A stretch of 64,000 nt of DNA from Burkholderiales bacterium (GTDB lineage: Bacteria; Pseudomonadota; Gammaproteobacteria; Burkholderiales; WYBJ01): positions 49,635 through 113,634 of the forward strand of contig JALHQN010000018.1 in assembly GCA_022841915.1 (NCBI GenBank). Reading direction: 5' to 3'. The notes under the pieces are model-generated. The model made no database searches. It saw only the letters and a list, made by a program, of their open reading frames with translations, and was not told the origin of the DNA. Shown one piece after another: positions 8,796 to 17,756 of the stretch (its first letter is position 1; each line of letters opens with the position of its first letter). The position numbers and the translations under genes are program-made.

Positions 8796-9363
8796 GAAGG
8801 CGCCGGATAGCGCGATGAGCGGCGAGCGTACCGCCATCGTCGAGAGGGGATCGCGCACCAGCATCGTCGTGCGCGGCGATGCGCGGGATGTGCGATTCGT
8901 GCGGGCAATGGCCGCTGCGACCGGTCTCGAACCGCCCGTTGCGCCCGGTACGACCGCCCATCATCTGCTCGACGCCGTTCTATGGCTCGGTCCGGACGAA
9001 TGGCTGGTCGTCAGCGAGACACAGCCAGGGCATGCGCTGGCTTCCCGCATGCAGCAAGCACTCCAGGGGCTGCATGCGGCCGTCATCGATGTGAGCGATG
9101 CGCGGGTGGTATACGCCGTCACGGGGGCGCATGCGCGCGACGTGTTGGCCAAGGGCTGCGCGCTCGACTTGCATCCGCGTGCGTTCTCTCTGGGGCAATG
9201 CGCGAGCAGCCTCCTGGCCGAGGTGCCGGTATTGATCCATCAGCGCTCCGCCGAGCCGTGCTTTGAACTGTATGTTGCACGCAGTGTCGGAGAGTATGTC
9301 CGGGCATGGCTGCGTGCCGCTGTCCGAGAACATCTCCACGCATCCGGAGGATCATCCCCATGA
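8782..9363 (+). CDS. soxG: Sarcosine oxidase subunit gamma
   Basis: A 193-residue protein with a GcvT-C-like pattern: LWLGPDEWLVVS near residues 71-81, AVIDVSDARVVYAVTGAHARDVLAKGC in the middle, and ELYVARSVGEYVRAWL near the end. This matches the gamma subunit that packs against the folate half of SoxA. It overlaps soxA by 14 nt, and an alternative ATG lies at 8788. Its stop overlaps the next gene's start in an ATGA, so the DUF3750 gene is cotranscribed. Confidence 0.9.
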   Translation: MPMDEKAPDSAMSGERTAIVERGSRTSIVVRGDARDVRFVRAMAAATGLEPPVAPGTTAHHLLDAVLWLGPDEWLVVSETQPGHALASRMQQALQGLHAAVIDVSDARVVYAVTGAHARDVLAKGCALDLHPRAFSLGQCASSLLAEVPVLIHQRSAEPCFELYVARSVGEYVRAWLRAAVREHLHASGGSSP

Positions 9364-10136
9364 CGCAGCCACGATCAAGAAGAAGTCTTTGGAGACGAAC
9401 AGCAGGCTGGTCCGTGCTGCTGTGCCTGGTCTTGCCGATTCTCGCCTCGAGCGGCTGCACGATGCTCGGTGGCTCGGGCAGCGACTGGCGCAATGCACGC
9501 AGAGATTCCTCCCAGCAGGCGCCCGATCCGAGCACGACGCCGGAAGCCGTCGTGCAGGTCTACGCCGCTCGTACCGTCGGTTGGCGAGGCTCGCTCGGCG
9601 TGCACACCTGGATCGTCGTCAAGCCATCGGGGGCACGCGAATACACTCGCTACGAGGTCGTCGGCTGGGGCGTCATGCGCGGGTATCCCGCAATCCGGGT
9701 CAACCGCGGTGGCCCAGACAACTACTGGTTCGGTGCGCGACCCGAGAAACTCGTCGATCGTCGAGGTCCCGAGGTCGATGACTGGATCCGGCGCATCGAG
9801 ACAGCGGTCGACACCTATCCCTACAAAGACAGCTACCGCACCTGGCCTGGCCCCAACAGCAACACCTTCGTTGCTCACGTCGCTCGCGTCGTGCCGGAGC
9901 TGCGCGTCGATCTGCCGCCCACGGCCATCGGCAAGGATTTTCTGCCCAATGGCTCGGTGCTTGCCGCGGCGCCGAGCGGCACGGGGGTTCAGTTCTCGCT
10001 ATTTGGACTTCTGGGCCTCATGGGGGCCCTCGAAGAGGGCGTGGAACTCAACGTGCTGGGGCTTTCCTTCGGGCTCGACCTCAATACACCCGCTGTGAAA
10101 CTGCCTGGGCTCGGTCGGTTGGGCTTGCCACAGTAG
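9360..10136 (+). CDS. DUF3750 family membrane-associated protein
   Basis: A 258-residue protein with basic N-terminus, a hydrophobic segment (about 17-31) and a weak lipobox-like SSGC, so it is probably anchored or exported. The DUF3750 core has VQVYAARTVGWRGSLGVHTW, the motif DNYWFGARPE and the characteristic TYPYKDSYRTWPGPNSNTF. The function is unknown in the family. It starts within the soxG stop (ATGA) with GGAGG nine nt upstream, so it belongs to the sox transcript even though no link between DUF3750 and sarcosine is known. Confidence 0.8.
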   Translation: MTQPRSRRSLWRRTAGWSVLLCLVLPILASSGCTMLGGSGSDWRNARRDSSQQAPDPSTTPEAVVQVYAARTVGWRGSLGVHTWIVVKPSGAREYTRYEVVGWGVMRGYPAIRVNRGGPDNYWFGARPEKLVDRRGPEVDDWIRRIETAVDTYPYKDSYRTWPGPNSNTFVAHVARVVPELRVDLPPTAIGKDFLPNGSVLAAAPSGTGVQFSLFGLLGLMGALEEGVELNVLGLSFGLDLNTPAVKLPGLGRLGLPQ

Positions 10137-10351
10137 TCACTCGCTCGCTTCGCCGCGTTGCAGCGCGGGTGCTTTCCGATGCGGTACGACGCAGGGCGCG
10201 CTAGTGATAAGATCGAACAAAGTTGTGGCCCTGCTTGTCGACAAAGCAGCCACCGATGACCCGTGCATCGACACGACACCTCAGTGCCGGTTGCTGTACG
10301 CGTCAATCCGTTTCGTCATTGCGCAATGACATCGCCAAAGGAGCTGCGCGC

Positions 10352-11581
10352 ATGGATTTTGCAATTGAAGATTCACCTGAGCAGGAAGCGTTTCGCAAGG
10401 AAGTGAAGGACTGGCTGCAGGAGAACATTCCCCCGGGCATCGAGCACTCGGTCGACCCCAAGGACATGACTTACGAGCAGTATCAGATTCGCCGCGAACT
10501 CGGTCGTCGTCTGGGCAAGAAGGGCTGGCTGTACCCGACTATGCCAACGCAATACGGCGGCGCCGATCTTCCCGCCGAAAAAACCATCATCCTCTACGAT
10601 GAGATCGCCAAGACGGGGCTGGCGCTGCCGCCTTACTATGACGCCGGCGGGCGCATGGCTGCGCCGACCATCCTCGTCTGGGGCACCGAAGAGCACAAGA
10701 ACCGCTTTCTGCCGCCGATCTGCCGGGGTGAAGTGCGCACCTGGCAGTTGCTTACGGAGCCGGGCGCCGGTTCGGATCTCGCCGGCATCAAGACCACCGC
10801 CGTGCGCGACGGCGATGCCTATGTGGTGAACGGCCAGAAGGTCTATGTGGGCAGCTCGCATGGCGCCGACTATTCCTGGGCCATCGTGGTCACCGATCCC
10901 AAAGGCCAACGGCACAAGAATTTGTCCTGGCTGATGATCCCGATGAATCTGCCGGGGATCACCGTCGTGCCTATGGATCTGCTTGCCACCGGCGGCGAAG
11001 GCGGCAGTGGCTCCGGCGTGAAGAACTCGGTGTTCTTCGACAACGTCCGGGTGCCGGTCGAGTATCTGGTCGGTGGCGAGAACAACGGCTGGAAAGTGGC
11101 CACGACGCACCTGGAAGCCGAGCACGGCGGCATGGGACGGCTGGCCGATCGCCGCGTCATCTATGAGTTCATCGACTACTGCAAGGAGCGTCGCGATGGT
11201 GCAGCCATCATCGACGATCCTGCGGCCCGCGCTGAACTGGTCGATCTCTACATCGAATCGGAAATCACGCGCTTGTTCGCCTTGCGCAACCACTGGCTCT
11301 CGCATACCGGCCAACCGCGTTCTTACGAAGGCTCGCAGTACAGCCTGCGCCGGAAGCTCTCCGGTCTGGACATCTCAGAGAAGATGCTGCGCATTGCCGG
11401 TCCTCAAGTGCTCACCAAGGACGAGCGCTGCGGCCCGCTCAAGGGCATGGTCGAATACTTCGTGCGCGATGCGATCACTTCACTGCATCCGGGAGCGACC
11501 ACCGACATTCAACGAGTCATCATTGCGCGGCGCATGGGTGTGGGACGCGCCGAGCGCGAGCAAGCCGGCGCCTTGCGCTAG
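10352..11581 (+). CDS. Acyl-CoA dehydrogenase (FadE-like, large partner)
   Basis: A 409-residue flavoprotein. Visible parts are the N-terminal helical domain (MDFAIEDSPEQEAFRKEV), the FAD-binding beta region with WQLLTEPGAGSDLAGIKT at about 131-148, and a C-terminal helical domain ending DIQRVIIARRMGVGR. The product oxidises an acyl-CoA at the alpha-beta bond; the acyl group is unknown. AAAGGAG upstream fixes the ATG at 10352 (the frame is open back to 10223). A second acyl-CoA dehydrogenase starts 15 nt downstream, and such pairs often form mixed tetramers. Confidence 0.88.
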   Translation: MDFAIEDSPEQEAFRKEVKDWLQENIPPGIEHSVDPKDMTYEQYQIRRELGRRLGKKGWLYPTMPTQYGGADLPAEKTIILYDEIAKTGLALPPYYDAGGRMAAPTILVWGTEEHKNRFLPPICRGEVRTWQLLTEPGAGSDLAGIKTTAVRDGDAYVVNGQKVYVGSSHGADYSWAIVVTDPKGQRHKNLSWLMIPMNLPGITVVPMDLLATGGEGGSGSGVKNSVFFDNVRVPVEYLVGGENNGWKVATTHLEAEHGGMGRLADRRVIYEFIDYCKERRDGAAIIDDPAARAELVDLYIESEITRLFALRNHWLSHTGQPRSYEGSQYSLRRKLSGLDISEKMLRIAGPQVLTKDERCGPLKGMVEYFVRDAITSLHPGATTDIQRVIIARRMGVGRAEREQAGALR

Positions 11582-11596
11582 CCCGGAGCAGACAAC

Positions 11597-12715
11597 ATGG
11601 ATCTCTCTCTCGACCAAACACAGCAGCTTATCCAGGAATCCACGCGCGACTTCGTGCGTGGCGCATGCAGCCGCGATGCACTCGTCAAGCTCGACAAGGA
11701 CCCTGCCGGCATTTCCGCCAGTTTGTGGCCGAAGATCGCCGAACTGGGCTGGATGGGCATGGCGATCCCCGAGGAATACGGCGGTACGGGCAACGCCCTG
11801 ACCGATGTCGCAGTGCTCTACGAAGAACTCGGCGTCGGACCGGTGCCGGGGCCGCATTTTTCCTCCGGCGTCTTGTGCGCGCGTCTGCTTCTGGAGGCGG
11901 CCAGCGAGGCGCAGAAGAAGAAGCTCCTGCCCGAACTCGCATCCGGCGAGCGAGTGTTCGCGCTGGCGGCGACCGAGTCGCATTACGGCTGGATGCCTGA
12001 GCATGTTCGTATGACCGCGAGCAAGGACGGCTCCGGTTACAAGTTGACGGGCCGCAAAGTCTTCGTGCACGACGCGATGTACGCCACTGACTTGCTGGTG
12101 CTGGTGCGCACCGACGAGGGCATCACACTGGTACGTGTCGACGCCCGTGCAGCAGGCGTGACGACGCGCGCGCTCGACGGTTTCCTCACCAGTCTGGCCG
12201 AGGTCAGTTTCGACAAAGTCGGCGTGAGTGCCGCTGATGTGATCGGCAAGCCTGGTGGCGCCTGGGATGCATTGCAGCTGGCGATGCTGGCCTCGGCGCC
12301 GGTGTTGTGCGCCTACAAGGTCGGCGGCTGCAAGGCCGTGTTCGAGATGTCGCTGCAATATTCGAAAGATCGCCTGCAGTTCGGGCAGCCGATCGGGCGT
12401 TTCCAGCGAGTCCAGGATCACATCATTCATATCGTGAACTATCTGGATGCCGCCCGCTGGACGACCTACGAAGCCCTTTGGAAGCTCGATACCAAGCAGG
12501 ATGCGGCGAGCAGCGTGCATATGGCGAAATCGGTGTCTTCGGAGGGATATCTGCGCGCTTGCGACTTCGGGCACGAGGTGCATGCGGGGATCGGTGTCTC
12601 GCGCGAGTACGGACTGACCTTGCACACGAAGATGTCCCGTTCGCTCTATCATTGCCTGGGCGCGCCGAAAGAGCATCGCAAGCTGATGGAGAAGGTGCTG
12701 GGGCTGCTGCCTTAG
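11597..12715 (+). CDS. Acyl-CoA dehydrogenase (second partner)
   Basis: A 372-residue acyl-CoA dehydrogenase fold protein: N-terminal MDLSLDQTQQLIQEST, the middle FALAATESHYGWMPE strand region, VSFDKVGVSAADVIG, and the C-terminal QFGQPIGRFQRVQDHI helices ending in HTKMSRSLYHCLG. The FAD-binding TEPxxGSD motif present in the upstream gene is replaced by TESHYGWM, and I cannot see a catalytic glutamate in the usual place, so it may be the non-catalytic half of a heteromer. It lies 15 nt after the first dehydrogenase and ends before a strong hairpin. Confidence 0.85.
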   Translation: MDLSLDQTQQLIQESTRDFVRGACSRDALVKLDKDPAGISASLWPKIAELGWMGMAIPEEYGGTGNALTDVAVLYEELGVGPVPGPHFSSGVLCARLLLEAASEAQKKKLLPELASGERVFALAATESHYGWMPEHVRMTASKDGSGYKLTGRKVFVHDAMYATDLLVLVRTDEGITLVRVDARAAGVTTRALDGFLTSLAEVSFDKVGVSAADVIGKPGGAWDALQLAMLASAPVLCAYKVGGCKAVFEMSLQYSKDRLQFGQPIGRFQRVQDHIIHIVNYLDAARWTTYEALWKLDTKQDAASSVHMAKSVSSEGYLRACDFGHEVHAGIGVSREYGLTLHTKMSRSLYHCLGAPKEHRKLMEKVLGLLP

Positions 12716-12740
12716 GTCTTTGCGCAGGCCGATTCAGCTC

Positions 12741-12767
12741 GGGCGTCCATGCCAGGCATGGACGCCC
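12741..12767 (+). terminator. Perfect 13-bp hairpin after the acyl-CoA dehydrogenase pair
   Basis: GGGCGTCCATGCC at 12741-12753 and its exact complement at 12755-12767, separated by one base, lie 25 nt after the stop. The following GTTGCGTTT is only weakly T-rich. It probably ends the two-gene transcript. Confidence 0.6.
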
Positions 12768-13158
12768 GTTGCGTTTACGGAGGCCTGTCGTTTACGGGTG
12801 GCTGTCTGTGCCCAGCGTGTGCCCGACGGCGTGCGAGCTGCTCTCGCGAGAGATTCTCCTGCGCTCTGGCCAGAGAGAGCGGCTGACGGTGCTTGCCCGG
12901 CTTGGTCCGCACCTCGTCGCCGGCAGATCGAGAACATCATGCAGCGGCATCGATCGATGAGCCGCATCCGCCAGTGGGCGCCGCGGCTTCAATCTGTGCC
13001 GTGATCGTGGCCTGCGCGACCCCGAAAACCAAGCGTCGACGCGATGGCGACGTTCGTTCGAGATTCGCGCTGCATGGCGCACCGCTGAGCGAAAGGAGGT
13101 TATTGCTTAGACCGCGGACGACATCGAGCGACAGCCTCGCGCCCGCGGTGGGATGTCA
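12768..13158. other. Intergenic stretch without a supported gene
   Basis: About 390 nt between the convergent dehydrogenase pair and the M81 gene. Several frames are open because of high GC, but none has a good start, a recognisable protein or neighbour support. Nothing further was seen. Confidence 0.5.
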
Positions 13159-14664
13159 TCAGCTCGGACTGGCCTCGAATGCCGGACCCAGGGGCTCCAA
13201 CCGGACCCCCTCGCGCAGGCGCTTGTAGGCGTATTCACGCGCATCCACCAGATGGGCCCCGGGCGCCACGGCGACCAGCACGCGTTCGGCGATGGGCTCG
13301 AAGTCCGCGCGGAAATGGCAGGTGCTCTTGACGACGAGAATCTTCTGTTCCGTCGGCTCGACACCGATATGGCGGAAGATCTCCAGGTCGTAGGCCTGCA
13401 TGCGCTTGCTGGCCACGACGATACTCACGCCGTCGATGGTCAATAGCGCAGTCGGCCCCAGGCTCGCCTCGCGCCCGCCGACGCAGGGACCTTTACAGAG
13501 GAACTTGCCGTTCGATAAACGAGCCACCCGAAACGTGCCATGAAACGGCGCGATACCGGGGAGCGGCGTGCATCCGCCGAGATCAATGGTGATCTGTGCG
13601 CCTTCGCCGGCTGCATGCGCGGCTGCCGCGGCCTTCGGATCCGTCAACACGCACAGTGCTGCCTTCTGCGCCTTGTTGCGCACCAGGGCTTCGAGCATGC
13701 CGGTGGTATCGCCGGTGCCGCCGCAGCCCGGGTTGTCCTGGGTATCGGCAATGACGACCGGCTTGGAGCTCTTGGCCGCGATCTCCATCGCTTGCAGGAC
13801 GGCCTGATCGGGATCGAGCAAGGGCTGGGCGAATGCCGGCTCCAGGTCGCGCACATAGTTGAACAGGTAGTCTGCCGACTGTTCGACTTCCTCTTGCGAG
13901 TAGCCGTGCGCCACGACCGCCGGGCCGCATTCGGCGAGATCCGAGGGCGGGAAGCCCGCGCCGTAGCAAAGGTTGAGCACGTCGCCGCCTTCGCCCTCCG
14001 CTGACTTGCGCACGATGCCGCTGGACGGTTCCACCATGGTGCACTGAAAGTTGAGCGGCAACAGGAAGGGCAGTTTGCGATAGATGCGCACAGTGGGTTT
14101 GCCGCGCTCGAGCACCGTGGTCAGGATGCGTGCGGCGCGTCGACCCGTTTCGTCGCGGTCGATGTGAGGATAGGTGTAGTAGACCGCGATGCCGTCCGTC
14201 AATTCGGCCATGGCGGGGGTCAGGTTCGTGTGGTAGTCGAGGCTGATCACGACAGGGATGTCGGGCCCCACGACGGCTCGCACCCGGCGCAGCAGTTCCC
14301 CTTCGCCGTCCTCGAAATCCTCGGAAACCATGGCGCCGTGCAAGTCGAGATAAACGGCATCGACGGGCAGCGCTTCGGACAAGCGCCCGACCATTTCGCC
14401 GCAGATGCGCTCATAGGCTTCTCGGGTCACGTAGCCGCCTGCGCCGCCGCTGGTCCAGACCAGCGGGGCCAACTCGTGCTTGTCGGCCATGACTGCGAGA
14501 AAGCCCGACATTGCGAACTGCCGGTTGGGCAGATTGCGCAGCACGTCTTCACCGCGGCACAGGGGCGGACGATCGCCCACCGATGCGAAATAGGAATAAT
14601 CCGTGGGCACGGGGACGAAGCAGTTGGTTTCGTGCTGAAAGCCGCCTACGGCGATGCGAGCCAT
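13159..14664 (-). CDS. M81 family metallopeptidase (MlrC-like)
   Basis: A 501-residue protein of the M81/MlrC family, best known from microcystin degradation but widespread near transporters in Burkholderiales. The N-terminal domain has RIAVGGFQHETNCF, YLDLHGAMVSE and ISLDYHTNLTP, which supply candidate zinc ligands. The C-terminal MlrC domain contains VIADTQDNPGCGGTGDTTGM. An ATG at 14670 is also in frame, but 14664 has better spacing from AAGGA. The substrate is unknown and probably a small peptide or amide. It shares a transcript with the Bug-type binding protein upstream (25 nt), which may deliver the substrate. Confidence 0.85.
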   Translation of the reverse strand: MARIAVGGFQHETNCFVPVPTDYSYFASVGDRPPLCRGEDVLRNLPNRQFAMSGFLAVMADKHELAPLVWTSGGAGGYVTREAYERICGEMVGRLSEALPVDAVYLDLHGAMVSEDFEDGEGELLRRVRAVVGPDIPVVISLDYHTNLTPAMAELTDGIAVYYTYPHIDRDETGRRAARILTTVLERGKPTVRIYRKLPFLLPLNFQCTMVEPSSGIVRKSAEGEGGDVLNLCYGAGFPPSDLAECGPAVVAHGYSQEEVEQSADYLFNYVRDLEPAFAQPLLDPDQAVLQAMEIAAKSSKPVVIADTQDNPGCGGTGDTTGMLEALVRNKAQKAALCVLTDPKAAAAAHAAGEGAQITIDLGGCTPLPGIAPFHGTFRVARLSNGKFLCKGPCVGGREASLGPTALLTIDGVSIVVASKRMQAYDLEIFRHIGVEPTEQKILVVKSTCHFRADFEPIAERVLVAVAPGAHLVDAREYAYKRLREGVRLEPLGPAFEASPS

Positions 14665-14689
14665 GTACATCCTTCCTTTGCTGAATTGT

Positions 14690-15757
14690 TCAATCGAGCT
14701 TGATGCCCGCAGTGCGCACGATGCGCTCGATCAGTTCGGCTTCCTTCCTTGCCACCTGCAGCATCTGGTCCGGCGTGTTGACCACGACAGGCGAGGCTGC
14801 CGTCTTCGCGAAGTTCGCGGCGAACTCGGGCGCGGACATCGCCTTGTTGATCGCCTCGGACAAAGCGTTGAGCGTCTCGCGCGGCGTTCCGCTGGCCACG
14901 ACGATCGCGTAGAAGGGCTCGAAAACGTAGTCCTTGACACCGCCCTCGGCAAAGGTCTGCACGTCAGGCAGGTGAGGCGAGCGCTTCGCGCCACTGACGC
15001 CGAGCGGGCGCACCTTGCCGCCGCGCACGTGCGGCAGGGCGGCACCGAGCACGGCTGCGCCCAATTCGAGTCGCCCTCCCAAAAGATCGACGTACATCGG
15101 GCCGGCACCCTTGTAGGGCACGTGGTTCAGCTTGATCTTGGCCGCGGCGTTCAGATATTCGACCGAGAGATGCGGGGTGGCGGCGATGCCCGAGGAACCA
15201 TAGCTCAGTTCCCCCGGGCGCTTCTTCGCCATCGCCACCAGTTCGGCGATATTGCGTGCGGGCAGGGAGGGGTGTCCCAACAGCACCAGGTTGAAGCTGG
15301 TGACCTGGGATGCCCAGGCAATGTCGCGGAAAGGATCCAGTGTCGCCGAGGGCCGCAGGGTCTTGATCGCGGCCAGTCCCGACGCAGCGAGCAGTATCGT
15401 ATGACCGTCGGCCGGCTGCTTGGCAACGTATTCCCATGCGAGCAGACCACCGGCGCCCGGACGGTATTCGACGATGACCGACTGTCCCAGGGTCTTGCTC
15501 AGTGCCGGCTGTATCAGGCGGGCGATCAGGTCGTCCGTCCCGCCGGGCGGCGCCCGTACGATGAATCGCACGGGCTTGCTGGGATAGCCTTGGGCGAAGG
15601 ATGCGCACGGCACCAAGCAGGCTAGCAGGAGAGCAAGGCGATGAGCGTTGCGTGGACCCGCAGCCCCGTAGGCTCGTCGGGGCACGAGCGTTCCTGCTGA
15701 TCCTGCCGTGGGTGTTCCCTGGATGGGGTCGTTCACCGGGCTATGTGTGCAAAACAT
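14690..15757 (-). CDS. Bug-type tripartite tricarboxylate transporter solute-binding protein
   Basis: A 355-residue TctC/Bug protein. An unusually long N-terminal leader (about 35 residues) precedes a hydrophobic signal segment LALLLACLVPCASFAQG. The mature part begins YPSKPVRFIVRAPPGGTDDLIARL and has the family features VEYRPGAGGLLAWEYVA and HVPYKGAGPMYVDLLGG. These periplasmic proteins bind carboxylates or similar small solutes, often without a cognate membrane pair nearby, and no such pair is in the window. GGAGG nine nt before the ATG at 15757 supports this distal start. It lies directly upstream of the M81 gene. Confidence 0.85.
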   Translation of the reverse strand: MFCTHSPVNDPIQGTPTAGSAGTLVPRRAYGAAGPRNAHRLALLLACLVPCASFAQGYPSKPVRFIVRAPPGGTDDLIARLIQPALSKTLGQSVIVEYRPGAGGLLAWEYVAKQPADGHTILLAASGLAAIKTLRPSATLDPFRDIAWASQVTSFNLVLLGHPSLPARNIAELVAMAKKRPGELSYGSSGIAATPHLSVEYLNAAAKIKLNHVPYKGAGPMYVDLLGGRLELGAAVLGAALPHVRGGKVRPLGVSGAKRSPHLPDVQTFAEGGVKDYVFEPFYAIVVASGTPRETLNALSEAINKAMSAPEFAANFAKTAASPVVVNTPDQMLQVARKEAELIERIVRTAGIKLD

Positions 15758-16068
15758 TTTTGGCTGCCTCCGCGGAGTCTGATGTCTGTCGGAATGGTAT
15801 CGCGTTCATCGGCGCTGTGCAGCCTGTCCGGCTCGCGCGCGCGATGCTTGGCTCGGTGCGAGGCTCTCGCCGATGGGTCTGGAAGATGATCACTTCGCAT
15901 CGCTGCCGCATGCCACGGCCGTTCACGACAGAGACCCCATCTGGAGCGGATCGCCCGGGCCAGGCAAGATGACGCGCACTGTGCCGGCATGCGGGTGCTT
16001 GGCCCGCGGCGAAACGGGTTGCTGCGGTCGTTTGCCGTGTCGACCGCAGCAAGAACTCGACGGCGTCC
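15758..16068. other. Intergenic stretch holding a hairpin
   Basis: About 310 nt between the Bug gene and the thiolase-like gene, both on the minus strand. It should hold the promoter of the Bug-M81 unit; I see no convincing -35/-10 pair. The only clear structure is the inverted repeat at 16019-16052. Confidence 0.5.
16019..16052 (-). terminator. 12-bp inverted repeat after the thiolase-like gene
   Basis: TTGCTGCGGTCG at 16019-16030 is the exact complement of CGACCGCAGCAA at 16041-16052, with a 10-nt loop, 17 nt beyond the stop of the thiolase-like gene. There is no T-run. A termination role is likely from position. Confidence 0.5.
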
Positions 16069-17223
16069 CTAAACGGTGGCGTCCGAACCGAGGATCACCG
16101 TGACCTGGCTCGACAACACGCCGCCGTTGCCGTGTGCAAGCGCCACATTGCAATTCGGAATCTGTGCCTCGCCGCGCTCACCGCGCAGCTGGCGCACGGC
16201 TTCCGTGAGCAGGAAGATGCCGTACATGCCCGGATGGCAGTAGGAGAGGCCGCCGCCGTTGGTGTTGACGGCGAGTTTCCCGCCGGGTGCGATGTTGCCA
16301 TTGGAAACGAAGCGCCCGCCTTCTCCCTTGGGGCAGAACCCGAGGTCTTCCAGGAACAGGATCGGGTTGATGGTGAAGGCATCGTAGAGTTCCACGGCCT
16401 GCACGTCGGAGGGCTTGAGGCCGGCCATCTGGAACGCCTGCGGCCCTGAGTGGGCAGCGCCGCTGACCGTCAGATCGGCCATGTTGGAGATGCTGTTGTG
16501 GCTCAGGTACTCGCCGCATCCGAGGACATAAGCAGGCTTTGTCTTCATCGACTTCGCCCGTTCGGCGGAGACCATGATGAGCGCGCCGCCACCGTCGCTG
16601 ACCAGGCAGCAGTCGCGCACCGTGAAGGGGTAGCTCACCATGCGGGCGTTGAGCACCTGCTCGACTGTCAGCGGCTCCTTCTCCCAGGCACGAGGATTCA
16701 TCAAGGCCCATTTGCGCGCCGATACCGCGACTTCCGCCAGTTGCTCGCGCGTGGTGCCGTACTGGTGCATGTGCCGTGAGGCGGCGAGCGCATAACCCGT
16801 CGTGGGCATGAACGGCTTGTAGACCGATTCGTAGGGATTGAACTCGCGTGGGCTCGAAGCAGCGCGCGAAAGGGTGCGCTGCGTGCTGCCGTAGGTGATC
16901 AGCGCCACATCGCACAACCCGTTCTGGATAGCGGCATGCGCATGGGCCACGTGCGACTCGAACGAGGATCCGCCGATCATGGTGTTGTCGGCATAGCGCG
17001 GAACGATGCCGAGGTACTCGCGCAGATACAGCGTGGGGCTACGGGCCTGGGTCGTGGCGGCGAAGATGCCGTCGATGTCCGAAAGCTTGAGCCCGCAATC
17101 GTCCAGGGCTCGCCGCGTGGCTTGCGCCATCAAGTCGATGGGACTCATGTTCGGCGCGACTGCATGCAGATCCGATTCGGCAATGCCGACGATGGCGGTG
17201 GCGCCTCGTTTCAATCCTTTCAT
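16069..17223 (-). CDS. Thiolase-fold protein lacking the catalytic cysteines (SCP2/Ltp-like)
   Basis: A 384-residue thiolase-superfamily protein. The thiolase core is clear (IVGIAESDLHAV near the start, NTNGGGLSYCHPG at 321-332, LAHGNGGVLSSQ at 362-373). The nucleophilic cysteine of true thiolases is replaced: the loop reads GGSSFES (84-90). The C-terminal CxG cysteine is also absent. Tyr280 in YDAFT and Tyr328 in LSYCHPG are conserved-looking alternatives. Such Ltp-type proteins paired with a DUF35 partner include the steroid side-chain retro-aldolases, so carbon-carbon cleavage without thiolysis is possible. It overlaps the DUF35 gene by an ATGA, and the two probably form a complex. Confidence 0.82.
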   Translation of the reverse strand: MKGLKRGATAIVGIAESDLHAVAPNMSPIDLMAQATRRALDDCGLKLSDIDGIFAATTQARSPTLYLREYLGIVPRYADNTMIGGSSFESHVAHAHAAIQNGLCDVALITYGSTQRTLSRAASSPREFNPYESVYKPFMPTTGYALAASRHMHQYGTTREQLAEVAVSARKWALMNPRAWEKEPLTVEQVLNARMVSYPFTVRDCCLVSDGGGALIMVSAERAKSMKTKPAYVLGCGEYLSHNSISNMADLTVSGAAHSGPQAFQMAGLKPSDVQAVELYDAFTINPILFLEDLGFCPKGEGGRFVSNGNIAPGGKLAVNTNGGGLSYCHPGMYGIFLLTEAVRQLRGERGEAQIPNCNVALAHGNGGVLSSQVTVILGSDATV

Positions 17224-17612
17224 TTTGCGCCCTCCGCCGGCACGAATACGGGATAGGGCGGCTGCTTCTCGTCGCCCGGGTACATGCGCACCTTCACGCG
17301 CATGCCGATCTTGACGTTCATCGGGTCGATCTCCTCGACGCGACTCATCATCCGAAAGCCTTCGTCCACATCGATCAGCGCGACGTTGTAGGGCGGCGTG
17401 TCCTTGGCATGCACGACGGTCGTGGCATGCACGGTGCCCAGGCCCTTGCTCACACGCCACTCGAGGTTGGGGCTGCCCGATACGGGCGCGATGACCCGGG
17501 GAAAGTACACCGGCGTGTTGTCGTCGGTGCACACCTGGAAGGCGAGGTCGCCTTGCTTGCAGTGCTCGATGAATGTCCCGTAGGGGGACTTCTGCAGTTT
17601 TTGGTCCAACAT
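17220..17612 (-). CDS. DUF35 OB-fold acyl-CoA-associated protein
   Basis: A 130-residue OB-fold (DUF35) protein, for example WRVSKGLGTVHATTVVH, YNVALIDVDEGFRMMSRV and IGMRVKVRMYPGD. These partners assemble with thiolase-fold or hydratase subunits and help bind acyl-CoA. The usual N-terminal zinc ribbon is missing: only two cysteines are present (CKQGDLAFQVC), too far apart for a CxxC knuckle. Its stop overlaps the thiolase-like start (ATGA), giving a strictly coupled pair. Confidence 0.8.
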   Translation of the reverse strand: MLDQKLQKSPYGTFIEHCKQGDLAFQVCTDDNTPVYFPRVIAPVSGSPNLEWRVSKGLGTVHATTVVHAKDTPPYNVALIDVDEGFRMMSRVEEIDPMNVKIGMRVKVRMYPGDEKQPPYPVFVPAEGAK

Positions 17613-17756
17613 GGATCTCCTTCGCTCGACTGCGCTGCTGATCCGGCCATAACCGCCGGCACGGGGGTAACTGCTTCGCCGCTTCGGCGGGCGGCCTGCC
17701 GCCGGTGCGGGGTCAGTGCTCTTGCTCGATTCGACCGACCGCGATCACAGGAGGGC

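Noticed and set aside
7500..8864. 454-codon antisense frame covering the 3' half of soxA
   Set aside because: Shadow frame; composition dominated by Arg, His and Gln and no domain.
12893..13228. Small open frame in the gap after the acyl-CoA dehydrogenases
   Set aside because: No domain, poor start and overlaps the M81 gene end; no evidence of a gene.
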